A DNA stretch of 64,000 bases, from assembly GCA_016946835.1 (NCBI GenBank), contig JACVTC010000053.1, positions 742,501-806,500 of the forward strand, read 5' to 3'. Under the pieces are notes generated by a model. The model worked only from the letters and a program-made list of their open reading frames with translations. It was not told where the DNA came from and made no database searches. This DNA is from Neocallimastix lanati (nom. inval.) (Eukaryota; Neocallimastigomycota; Neocallimastigomycetes; Neocallimastigales; Neocallimastigaceae). Every line of letters begins with the position of its first letter. Positions within the stretch are counted from its first letter, which is position 1. Below, piece by piece: positions 22,942 to 35,090 of this stretch. A program made the translations under genes and the position numbers.

Positions 22942-23072
22942 GTAATTAAATCGGTATTTTCATTTTGATAAATTTCTATATTATCTTCTGGTTCTAAATA
23001 TTTATCATTATCATACATAATTTTATTTTCATTTTCACCAATATCCGATACATCATCACCATAGTCAGACAT

Positions 23073-24269
23073 TTTCTATTATCTAATGTATAAAATATTT
23101 TTATATTCGATTAGTAAATATAATTAATATTAATATAAAATAATTCAGATAGTTTAATTAGTCATTTTATTATCATTATTATAATATATTTATTTATTTA
23201 TTTATTTATTTATCTTATATTTTTCAACAAGTAACTTTAAATTTTATTATACAAATACTAATTTTAATTTTAATTTTAATAATATAGTATGTATAGATTG
23301 TTTTTGCTTTTATTTCGAAATTTATTAATTGAAATCTATAAAATTTATAATCTAAAATTTATATTTATTTCGGGAAAATAATTAATTGGCAATTATTTTT
23401 TTTTTTTTTTTTTTTTTTTTTTTCATTAATTATATGAATTGTTTTTTCAAATTTTTTTTTTTTTTACTATTTTTATTAAAAATTTCTTTTTCTTTTATAA
23501 TTCTCTTTTCTTTTTATTTTTATTTAATACATACTTTTTTTAAAAAAATTAAAAAAGTTCTTAAAACTATATTAATTGATTTAAAAATCTATAAGTTTAA
23601 AATAATAATAATAATAATTTCTTAAAAAAAAATATCTAAATTTGTAAATTAGATTTCTTTTATTCATTTGGTCTTTGATTGGACTATTGTCAACATTCTA
23701 ATATTTTTATATTTTTATTAATTAAAGGAATTATAAAGAAAAATGAATAAAAAAATAATAATTTAATTAATATATAATTAGTTATAATGTTAATGTTTTA
23801 TTGATTGAATAATATTTTATTAAAATATTGTATAATAACATTTAATATATTTTTAGTCTTTTTTTGATTTGATTATATTTAATATTTCTCTATAAATTTG
23901 TGTCAATTTCATTTTATGTCTGTTCTCATTTTTAAGCCAAATTACGATAAAGTAAAATGGATATCAGATCTTTGAATACTAATAAATTTCATTTTAATTT
24001 AAGGATAGGTAGATGGATAGTGTATAATTGTTCAAAATTGAAATATTATTATTATTATTAATTATCATATTTGAATTATTCAAAATGATAAAATAATTAA
24101 TTTATAAAATATATACTTACTTTTTTTTTTTTTTTTTATGAAAAGTATATAATTTTTAAAAATTGAAATTATTTATAATACATTCATATTAATTTTATTT
24201 TATTTTATTTTATTTTATTTTATTTTTATTTTATTTTTAATTATTTTTTTTTTTTTTCATTTTTTATAT

Positions 24270-24312
<43 letters not shown>

Positions 24313-24555
24313 TTCATTTAGTTATGTAATTTTAAATAAGCTTATCTAGACAATAATTTTTCCATCAATTTTTACAAGAAAAGTGAGAAAAATTTAATAA
24401 ATAATAACTGAAAAATGGATACAATAAGTTAACTTTTTAATTTTATTTTTTATTTTATTTTTTATTTTATTTTTTATTTTATTTTTTATTTTATTTTTAT
24501 TTGTATTTTATTTTTTATTTTATTTTATTTTTTATTTTTATTTTTATTTTATTTT
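23073..24555. other. AT-rich spacer
   Basis: Poly-T and TTTA/TTTTA pentamer runs (23396-23423, 24180-24320, 24440-24555). No gene recognised; it lies between the disrupted repeat gene and the Pom152-like remnant. Confidence 0.65.
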
Positions 24556-26112
24556 AACGTAAACTTGTTGCTGCTGTTGCTGTTGGAATTATTGCAAAAC
24601 AGGTTAATATCAAAGAAATTAATAACGGAAATAATAATTACATAAAATAAAAAAGTAATAAAATAAAAACAAGCTTTTTTATCAAATAAATCGAAATAAA
24701 TATATTTTTTATTGATGAAATTTCTTTAATATAGTATAATTTTAATTATGGTTGTATGATATATATAGTTAATTTTTTGAACATAATTCAGGATATTCAT
24801 CGACAACATTAGTTCATTGGTGTATTATATATATATGTTTCTCTGGTAAATTTTAATAATTTTAAAATATATAATAAATTGATAAATATAAAAATATTAG
24901 TAAATATTGAAATTAATTATTATTTATAAAAAGTATCATTATGGTTCTTCCAAGTAGAAAGATTACAATTTAGATCTTTAGCAATTGTAGTATTTTCAAT
25001 ATTATCAATATTTTGGAATATTGATATTTTTGAAGTTGCAAAATTCGTAAACATAATTGCTTTAAAATTAATATTATAAATTTATAAAAAATCTAAAATA
25101 TTTTATTTGTAAAAAAAAAAAAATAATTTCTTAAAAGTTATATAGAGAGAACCATATTTTTTAGCAATATTAAAAGGGGATGCACCAGTAGTAATCACAC
25201 AAGAAAAAGAAAATTTAAAGATTGACCGTAGTGATAATAAAGGTAAATAATATATATTTAAAGTAATTCTTTGAGTATTATTCAATAAATTACAAATATT
25301 AAATTTATTAATGAATTACAATATAGTATGAAAATTAAATATATATATATATATATATATATATTACTGTAATTATAATATAAATATATTATTATTTAAT
25401 TAAAAAGGTAGTCACTATATTCATTTTGTTCCATACTCTCGTGCTTTATTCAACCCAGATGGGAATGCATTTTGTATATATGTATACAATACAAAAATTG
25501 AAGCTCCATTATTAATTAAAGGAATTCCACCATACAAAATAAAATATGAATTTACAAATTTTAATACAAATAAAACAACAATTAGAACAGGAATTTTTAA
25601 TTTCAAATGAAAAAATTAATATTGATGATAAGCCAAAAGTTCGTCGACATTTATTACCAATTGAAGAAATAGGTAAAATTCGCTTAATAGGAATTTCAGA
25701 TGAAATTTATGGAGAAGGAAAAGTTGATACCAAAAATTCAAAAGAAGCTTATATCATTAATTGTCCAAAAGCTTCATTAATTGAAAGTTTTATTGAAGTG
25801 TGTGTTAAGGATTTATATGATGTAAATTTCCTTGCTACTGGTTCTGGACTATTAAATGTATATTATACTAAAAAAAGTTAAGTAAGTATTTAATTGAATT
25901 AAATAAAAATATTATAATATTATATATCTTTTTTAAATTTGTTTAATAAAATAATCTTGTATAAAAAAAAGTAATGTGATGCTATTTTAAATATGTTCCA
26001 ATCTGGTACTGAAAATAAAGAAAATGAAATTGAAAAACAACTTGAAATAAGAGATTCAATTCATTTTGATTTACCAATACCAGGATCTTATTTATTTAAG
26101 ATAAATAAATAA
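24556..26112 (+). pseudogene. Pom152-like membrane nucleoporin remnant
   Basis: Pom152 is a pore-membrane nucleoporin with N-terminal membrane spans and lumenal Ig-like repeats. Pieces on the plus strand, in order: 24557-24600 (KLVAAVAVGIIAKQ); about 24790-24845 (SSTTLVHWCIIYICF); 24947-25047 (WFFQVERLQFRSLAIVVFSI, then FWNIDIFEV), a membrane span; 25150-25242 (REPYFLAILKGDAPVVITQE); 25409-25600 (FVPYSRALFNPDGNAF, then LIKGIPPYKIKYEF); 25590-25880 in another frame (HLLPIEEIGKIRLIGISDEIYG, then LATGSGLLNVYY); and 25993-26110 (DSIHFDLPIPGSYLFKI). The 'IPPYKIKYEF', 'GKIRLIGISDEIYG' and 'LPIPGSYLF' phrases follow the repeat pattern of Pom152. A frame change near 25590, missing acceptors and only about a quarter of the family length point to a decayed 5' part. 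The family call is moderate. Confidence 0.45.
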
Positions 26113-27353
26113 ATAAAAGGCTATATATATTTTCTTTTATATAATTCATATTGCATCTTATTTAAATTTATAGAATTTTTTTTTTAATAATTCTGTTTTA
26201 TCTATTTGAAATTCATGTAAAAAAAAAAGGAAATTAAAATGATTATAAATAATTATTAATATTTTTAAAACGTCAAAAATTAACATATAAATGTGGTTAT
26301 TTTTTATTAAAAAATAAAAAACTAATGATTGTTTAATTCCATAAGTCTACCCTTTTTGTGTTAACTTTATTTTAAATGTTCAATGAATGATAATTTTAAA
26401 ATATTATAATGTATATTTAATTTATGTAGAAAAAAAATTTTATTTATTTATTTATTCGTTTACTCATTTATTTATATCCATTTTTTTTTTTTTTTTTTTT
26501 TTTAGACTTTCCCTTGTAAGTCTGATCATATTGTCCCAGCCACAACAAACAACTTATATCAGACAAACTTTATAGTGGGGTTGTGTCAGGATGTCCACAT
26601 ATAGTGCACCCATGTCATACCAATAAAAAAAATTTTTTTTTGACACAAATTATTTTAACAATAATAATTAATAATTATATTATTTATTATTATTATTATT
26701 ATTATAGTATTAATTTTTTTTTTAAAAAAAAATATTATTTAAATTATATATTTTTAATTTTAATTTTATTTTATTTTATTTTTTATTTTATATTTTCTTT
26801 TGAATTTACTTTATATTTATTTTATTATAATTAATTTAAATATTTATTAATTTTAAAAATCTTTTTTTATATTTATAAATATTTTTATTCAAATTTTTAG
26901 AATAAATTATTCTTTTTAAAACAAAAACAAAAAAAAAAAATTTATTTTTAAAGTAATTCTATATTAAAACTCGTTTATAAGAAAGATATAATGTAATAAT
27001 TAAATCTCTAGAAAAAAATATTTCTTTTTATTTTATTTTTTTATATTTAATTTCTTTTTTTTTTTTTTTTTTTTTTTTATTGGTTTGTTTGTTTTTTGTT
27101 GTTCTTATTTTGTGAAACTTTTTTTTTTTTTTTTTTTTTTTGTAGTATTTATAACAATTTCATAATGAACTTTGTTTTTTTTTTAAAATTAAAATAAAAA
27201 AAAAATTCAAAAATAAATATTTATATTATATTATTATAAATTAAATAAATTTTATAATTTGAATTTTATTTTCTAGTTTCTATTTTGACTTTCTTTGCTT
27301 TTGGTAATTTATTTTAAATACAAAGAAATTAATAAATAGTATTATTACATTGT
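26113..27353. other. Spacer with a GC-richer island
   Basis: Mostly poly-A/T (27056-27079, 27120-27142). The exception is 26504-26622, described separately. This is the 3' flank of the septin gene. Confidence 0.6.
26504..26622. other. Unidentified foldable island (possible LTR relic or ncRNA)
   Basis: About 119 bp at roughly 40% GC in DNA of about 10% GC, bounded by a poly-T run and a poly-A/T block. AGACTT (26504-26509) and AAGTCT (26518-26523) form a 6-bp hairpin. CACAAC (26541-26546) pairs with GTTGTG (26580-26585). GTCTGAT (26520-26526) can alternatively pair with ATCAGAC (about 26558-26564). On the minus strand it has a TATA-like CACTATAAAG and is followed by about 24 A residues, so an LTR or retrotransposed relic is also possible. 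No frame is convincingly coding. Confidence 0.4.
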
Positions 27354-27860
27354 TTATTTCATTTTCATACCTAATTATTTATTATAAAAATAAATTAATA
27401 AATAAAAAAATAAATAATATTTCCATTTTCATTCTATTCATTTTTTTAATTACAAAATACTTACTTTGTTCTAATTGAATAATACTTTCTTCTTCAGCTT
27501 GTAATTCACGTTTCTTTTCTTCGAGTTCAGCCATTAATTGCTTTCTACGTTGGTTTAACTATTTCAAGTATAAATATAATAATCATTTAAAGATAATTAA
27601 TAATTATACTTATTTAATAAAATCATTTAATAAATCTAATACTAACGTGTTCTTCACTTTCTCTAAGAACAGCTTCCTTTTCCTTTACTTTTTGAACAAA
27701 CATTTGTCTCATTTCATCTTCCTTTTGTTTCATTTCATTCTTTAAGGCTTTTCTTTCGTTTTCGATTTCTTTTTAATTTGTTAAAAAATAATAATTTATA
27801 TTAATATTAAGATTTTAGTATATATTATAATATTAATTAATAAAGTGAAACCAGTAACAA

Positions 27861-27895
<35 letters not shown>

Positions 27896-30700
27896 ATACT
27901 ACTATCATAATATTCATCACAAGCTAAGAAGGATTCTGGACGACCCTTAGCACGAATTCTAGAAGAACGATATTGAGCGTAATGAGTAGTATGAGTAGTT
28001 TCAATTAAATCTTGCATATTAGTTCTTTTATGATAAAATTATAAAAAATATATATAGTTGTATGAATAAAAATTTTATATATAATTATTTAATATATAAA
28101 TATATTTAAAATTAAAAAAGATAAAAAAAAAAATTTATCATTTTTATTATTAATATCTTTAATAGTAAAAGTTTTATTTAATATTTTTAATTACCTAATA
28201 AGTAAATCTCTTAAATAAATGAAGTCACAATGTTCGGCATTTTCGACTTCGACGTAACCCCATCTGTAAGTTCTACCTCTAACCTTTTTACCATTAGATT
28301 CAACGTATTCATCACTACCAATAACGGTAAATGGAATGTATCTCTGTTGAAAATTAATTAATAAATAGCATAAAATAAATTATTATATTAATACAAATGC
28401 TCCATTTCCAATAATATTTTCTTGATTTTCATATTTAATTTATTCAAAAAAAAATTACTTCAATATCTGGAAGAGTTTCACGATCTTCAGCATAAGCAGA
28501 TGGATAAATTCTAATATCGTGCTTTTCAATATCTTGTAAAATCTATTCATGATAATAATATGAATATAAATAAATTATTAAAATAAATTTCATTTATTGA
28601 ATTTAATATATATTATATATTCTATAATTATTAAATCATTTATAATAATTTATATATATATTATTCATACCAATTGCTTTTGAATTTGTTGTTCTTCTCT
28701 GGTTAAACCATCAGCCTTAGAAATAACAGGTATAATGTTTACTCTAGTACATAAACGACCAAGGAATTCAATATCGATATCACGAAGACTATTATTTAAA
28801 AATTTAATAACATATATTATAGTATTTATAAATATTAAAACTTTATCTAAATTATTTAAAAATATATAAACTATTTAATTTACCCTTTGCCTGTTGGTGG
28901 TAAGAAGTAAAGTACACAATGAACTCTGTTATCTTGAATATTTCTTCTCATTTCTTGAGATCTTTCAGCACGTAAATAAGATTCATATTGTGAATCAATG
29001 TAATCAATAATTGGATCAAAACTGATGTAATTGATTATTTCGTTTAAATAAAAATGCATGTTAATATCACATATTTATATTATTTTTTTATTATTTGTTG
29101 AATATATATTACTTAGTTTCACGGTTTAATTGGTCACCAAAACCTGGAGTATCGATAACAGTTAAATGTAATGTGACACCATCTTCAACTAATTCTATAA
29201 TTCATAATTATAATTATAAATTGTTTATTTATATTATTAAAATCAAATATCAAAGCAATCAAAATATACATTACAATGCATTTAAATATATATATATATA
29301 TATTTACCATAAGTAGTTGGACTAATCTTAACAGTTTTTAATGAAGACAAATCTTTTGGTGGATTTTGTTCTTTTAAAGCAGAATCAAAAAGAGTATTCC
29401 TTTTATAATAAAAATATTTATAAATGTATATATATTATTAGATTTTATTCTACTATTTGTTTGCATTTCAAAGTTTTTACGATATTTTATAAAGTTTAAT
29501 ATATACATGAAAGTGGTTTTTCCGAGACCAGATTCACCAACAACCTTTTTTTTTTACAAAATAAAAATTATTTTATTACAAAAAAAATAAAAGATAAAAT
29601 ATTAATAAATCAATAAATAAACATATATATAATTAATAATATTAATTTTTCTTACCATAATGTTGAAAATGTATGGTTTTCTCTTAGATCTTCTTACAAT
29701 TTGTAATGGAAGATCACTGATACCAAGTGGTTCAGTAAGTCTAGCATTGAAAGAGCCTGGTAACTTCCATGGACCTGGGTCTGGGAATTGACCTCTAAAT
29801 TGTAAAGCGTATTCCTTTTAAATAATTAAATTTAAATATTAATTTATCTTTCTTTAAATTGTTTATTTATATTATTGGTATAATATGATGAAATGACAAA
29901 TCATAAGTTTAAAATATTAATTTATTATTTACTATTATTTATAAAAATATAAATTCATATATTTTATTCTATTTATTGTATTTGTTATTTTTTTTTTTTG
30001 TTTGTTTGATTGTTTTCGTTTTTGTTCTATTTTTGTTTGTTCTGTTTTACTTTATTTTATTTATTTTATTTACTTAAAATTTTTAATTAACAATTTTTAT
30101 TTTTTATTCTTAATATAAAATATGATTTGAATTTCTACTTCATTTCCAAAATGAACTTAAACTCTTACAATGAATAGCAAAAAAATATATATATATATTT
30201 TTATTCAATATAATCATTTAAATTTTGTATAAGTACTTCGAATAAAATAATATACTTATACAAAAATTTTTATATTTGTTGATAAAAATTATAATTTAAT
30301 TGATTTTGTTGATACCACGTAAAGGATATTGATTTCTTATTAATAAAATCCCTTGTAATAATTAATTAAATAATTCTTTGCTATTTTATATCTGATTCCT
30401 CATTAAAATATTTCTTATTTTATTTGTTTATATTTAAAATTTTAATAAATAATTCCAATATTTTTATTTGTTTACTATTTTTTTATTTTGTTTATCAATT
30501 TATGATTGTTTACAAATTAAATATAAATGTATGATTATTCTCGTAAAAATAATATATATTAATATATTTAAGTATTTTTAAAGCTTATTATTTATTTATT
30601 CCCAATGATACTTTCATTCAATAAAAATAATAAAATAAGAAGAAAATATATATATATTAAATATGTATAATTATATTTTTAATCTCCTTACCAAAGGCAT
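27354..30700 (-). CDS. Septin GTPase, 408 residues, 13 exons
   Basis: Filament-forming GTPase of the cell cortex and septum. Exons (minus): 30700-30692, 29814-29656, 29544-29507, 29399-29308, 29194-29113, 29021-28884, 28788-28671, 28542-28459, 28343-28195, 28024-27900, 27768-27647, 27558-27465, 27370-27354. All phases match and the sum is 1,227 nt. G1 is GESGLGKTT at residues 59-67, G3 DTPGFGD at 114-120 and G4 SKAD at 196-199. The septin-specific segment [17 protein letters not shown] and the septin unique element ([32 protein letters not shown]) follow. The C-terminal 75 residues are a charged coiled coil. Exon 1 encodes only Met-Pro-Leu. The last exon is short and uncertain; an alternative ends at about 27265. 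The septin subgroup cannot be fixed by eye. Confidence 0.96.
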
Positions 30701-33700
30701 TATGAATTTTTATGTCTAAATAAATATGTCTAAAAAATATTATATATATAGCTATTTTAAATATATTTGAAAAAAATATATATATATTAATTTATAAATT
30801 TATTCTTTTTCTTATTATACATTTGATTTTTATTACTATTTATTTCTATGTTTTTTATTCAATTATAAATATTTACTTTTATATAAATATCTTTTTTTTT
30901 GTTTTGTTTTTGATAAAAAAAAAAAAAATTTAAAAAAAAAAAAAATTATATTTAATTAATAATACATAAAATTATTAATTTTAAATTGATTTAGTATTAC
31001 ATTATATATATAATATATTTAATCAATATTTTTGTAATATATAATTTTATATAATTTTATGTCGAAATTACATTAATATTAATAATTTTTATAATAAATC
31101 ACGTATTTTATTTAAATAAAAAAAAAATAAAACAAAATATATAATATATTATAAAAATATTTTATAACTATTATTTGTCATAATTATTTAATTGAAAAAA
31201 AAGTATATATAATTCATAATACATATATATAAATTCATAATACATATATATTACTCTATAATACAATATATATCATTTTATATTTAATTTATATGTAATC
31301 ATATTAATTTATTTCTAAATATATTATTGTATGTAATAAAATATATATAAATTTATATATGAATTGTAGCCTTAATATTATTAATTAATTATAATATATA
31401 ATTTTTATTAATTTTTAATATTAATATATTATTTTGTTAGTGAAAAAAAAAAAATTTATAATCATTTCATTGTTTACATAATGTTTATAACAATTATTTA
31501 TTATAGATTGTAAATAAATAAATATAAATATTTTTTATTATAGATTGTAAATAAATAAATATAAATATTTTTATTATTAATTATTATTTAATTATATGGT
31601 TGTTTTACCAAATATTATTAGTATTAATTACATTGTATGTGGCGTATATATTTTTATACTATTGGATAAATTTTCTACAATACGGTCAATTTATGCTATG
31701 ATAAGCTTATAATAAAATTATATAATATTTATATTATTCATAATAAATATTAAAATTAATATAAAGAAAAAAGTTCTTTAATTATTTTATGGAATTAAAA
31801 GATATTTTAAGAAGGGCAAATAAAGTTATTCACTATTTATCTTAAAAAATTATGATTATTATTAAAAAAAATTATTTAATTAATTTATTACCTCTATTAT
31901 ATTTTTAGAAAATAAGTATTAAAATTTATTTAATAAAAAACTAAAACTTGAATTATTTAATAATCTTTATTAGTTATTAAAATATTATTTAAAAAAAATA
32001 ATAATAAATATATATATATTATTTAATCTACTACTTCTATTATTATATTTTTAAAAATTAATTTAATTAAATAAAAAATTAAAACTTGAATATTTAATAG
32101 TTATTCAAATACAAATCTCTTTTGGAAATATTATAATTTTGAATAATTTCTTGAAACCTATAATGAAAGACCTAATATCATTTAATTAAATATATCATTT
32201 GTTTCATATATTCAAAAAAAATTATTTAATGAAAAAAAATGAGATTATATTAAAAAATATAAAGAGATAATATACAATCTTGGAATTTATATATTAAATA
32301 ACATATCATAATAATCTATATTTAGAGATATATATATCACATATTATTAAATTTATTTCTTTAAAGAAAACCTCATTTACTAGAAATCTGTATTGAGTTA
32401 TATAATATCAGACAAATAGATATATGTCAAAAAAGGGTCCTTTGAATCTTGTGGACTATTATATAAAATTATATATCTTTTTTCTACGTATAACACATTT
32501 TTTAATATTTAATTCTTTAAAAGAATAATCACATATATTAATATTTTAATATTTTGGCCTTTACTTTTATAATGCCTTGTAAATAAGCATTCAACTTTCG
32601 AATATTCATTGTTATATTCAACTTATAATGATTTTAATCTCGCATATGAAATCAGGAATTTTTAGTAACCAATTTAAATTATAAAAAAAAAAATTTTATT
32701 TTTATTTAAATTACACGATATTAAATTTTTTATATTAAATTATAATTAAATTATTGAATATTATCTAATATTTAGTTGATAAGAAAAATAAAATATATTC
32801 ATTATTTTATGAATACATTTTTATTTTTTGTAATTTTGTTTCTCAATTATATGTATTTTAATAATTACAAAACACATATAATGATAATAATTGTCTAATT
32901 AAAAATACGTATATTTAAAAATCCTTAGTGTTGTTACGGTTCAATAATCAATAAAAATATTTTTGTATAAAAATAATAATAATTATATATCATTTATGAG
33001 AATTTAAAAATTTTAAAATTTTCTAAAAGGTTAATATGCATATCTAATAAAACATATTAAAATTTTATTTTTTAATACTTTTATTAAGAATTATTATATA
33101 TATTATACTTTTATTATTTTATTATAAAATTATAATTAAATTTTATCCAATAATATCAAAGATCCCATTTAATTTTAATTTAAAACTTGTTTTTAATATT
33201 TAAATTTAAAAATTTACCAGAATATAATAAAAAATATGGTAGTATTTGCATCACTTAATGGTAAATAATTAATAGCAAAAAGTAAAAAAAAAAATAAAAT
33301 AAAAAAATAAAAAACAAAAAGTATATTTTAGAAACTACAATTAAAAATAAAAATAATATAAACTATGTACACTTAAAGTAATTTCAAATAATATTTATTA
33401 AAAACATATATAACTAAATAATACAAGAAAAATTAATATACTCTACACTAAAGAAGATCTTCATTTCTAAAAACTAAGACTATTTATTAGAACTCTATTT
33501 GATTTATTTATCTGTTTAATAAAATTTATTAACATGAATATGCTATTTTTTATTCATAAAGCCTTTAGAATTCTAACCTTGTCTAATTGGTATTGTAGTA
33601 AAAAATAAAATTAAAATAAACTATTATACAGAATAGAAAATATCATTTTATTTTGTTATTTTAAATATATATATATATATATATGAAATCAATATACATT

Positions 33701-34489
33701 CATAGAATTATTACTTACATTCAAAAAATATATATATATAATGATTTCAAAAATTTATAAAAAAATAACAATAATAATAATAAAAAAAAAAAAAAAAAAT
33801 AAAAAAAAAAATTAAAATCAAAAATAAATATATTATTATAGAATAAATATATATATATGGTTTATAACACAAAAAAATTAAAAATATTTATCACTAACAA
33901 TATAAATTAGTTATAAAAAAAAAAATTTTTTTTTTTTTATTATTATTATTATTATTTTATTTTAAATTAATAAAAATTACAAATAAAAATATTATTATAT
34001 ATACTAAGTAAATAAAAAACTGAATGCTTTCATAAATTCGTAATTATAAAATTTTTTAGAATTAAAATTAATATTTTAAATTTTAACTTATTAGGAATTG
34101 CACATTCAACTTTTTATTTATCTTTACATTTATGAAATACTTATAATATAATTACTTAATTATATTTTAAATGGATAATTGTAATATTTTTTTTTACATA
34201 AATATATATGTATATATATATATTCTATAATAATATTATTCATTTTTTATTCTTAATATATTATAATTGTTTTCTTCATCTTTATTAATTAATTATTATC
34301 ATTAGGATTAAAATATAATAATTAAAATATGAAAAATATTTTTATATTTATAATTTATTGTTATTATTATTATTTATTTATTTATTTATTTATTTATAAT
34401 TCATTGTTATTATTATGTATTTATTTATTTATATATTTATAATTTATTGTTATTATTATGTATTTATTTATTTATATATTTATAATTTA

Positions 34490-34520
<31 letters not shown>

Positions 34521-34757
34521 TTTATTTATTATATTGAAAATCTTAAAAATTTTGATTATTAAATATTATATATTACTTATATATTTTATTAAAAAAATTT
34601 TATATTGATGATGATGATAATTATTCATAATTTTTTTTATATTATATATATCTTTGTTGTTATGATTTTGTTTTGTTTTAAGTTTATACAGTAATTATAA
34701 TTATTATTTTATTTTTATGTTATATTAGTAAATATTTTAATTATTAATTATTACTAT
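30701..34757. other. 4-kb AT-rich spacer with minus-strand coding relics
   Basis: Contains a 37-bp tandem duplication (31501-31574), a 43-bp unit repeated about 2.5 times near 34400-34495, TA runs, and decayed coding fragments at 32094-32619 (separate entry). A further minus-strand fragment with one stop at about 33480-33600 (LDKVRILKAL, then NRVLINSLSF) is faintly coding-like. No intact gene. Confidence 0.6.
32094..32619 (-). pseudogene. Decayed coding fragments, family unknown
   Basis: Three minus-strand stretches have protein-like composition in otherwise 90% AT DNA. 32619-32509 contains SKVECLFTRHYKSKGQNIKI. 32455-32306 begins after an AG with STRFKGPFFDIYLFV, has one TGA (32410-32408), then continues in frame with YYITQYRFLVNEVFF for about 30 more codons. 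32171-32094 begins after AG and reads VFHYRFQEIIQNYN, SKRDLYLNNY to a stop. They look like exons of one dead gene; I do not recognise it. Confidence 0.4.
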
Positions 34758-35041
34758 TTACATATCATCATTAATTACTAACACCTCAGCATCATTATCA
34801 TTATCAGAAGAATAAAATGGAATTTCACCATTTTTTATGGCTTCCATTATTTGATTTTGATTCTGTATTTCAAAGGACATATAATCCTTCGTTTCTTGAT
34901 ATTCCTCTTTAATATTTGAAACTCTTTGATTATGAGGTACCGACTTTTGAATGATAAATATTTATATATATAAATTATTAACAAATATTTTAATAACAAA
35001 TTAAAAATAAATTTTATATATACACAAAAAAATAAAAAAAA

Positions 35042-35090
<49 letters not shown>

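Larger units (their letters stand above)
21957..23072 (-). pseudogene. Disrupted gene with 489-bp in-frame tandem duplication
   Basis: From ATG at 23072 the frame runs to TAA at 21957 with a single internal TAG at 22746-22748, where the duplicate copy has TGG (Trp). The N-terminus is acidic (SDYGDDVSDIGENEN). The body is two copies (22941-22453 and 22452-21964) of a 163-residue unit, differing at about a dozen positions, nearly all transitions. Each copy carries motifs such as VTCGRKSFDPVIAQEKAH, SSVTFIGVEINEEFV, KLSFESCHTTNGYSFSDLF and VIDLKIIDCQLDIQDATKIL. The alternating hydrophobic pattern (LKIIDC, IRTIDFSKNKF) suggests a leucine-rich-repeat-like fold, but I do not recognise the family. 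The second copy breaks off at ILCTS. A stop-interrupted but otherwise conserved frame suggests recent loss, or readthrough. Confidence 0.75.

Noticed and set aside
32930-32975. GTTACGGTTCAATAATC resembling a tRNA T-arm
   Set aside because: No acceptor stem, D-arm or anticodon arm can be built upstream.
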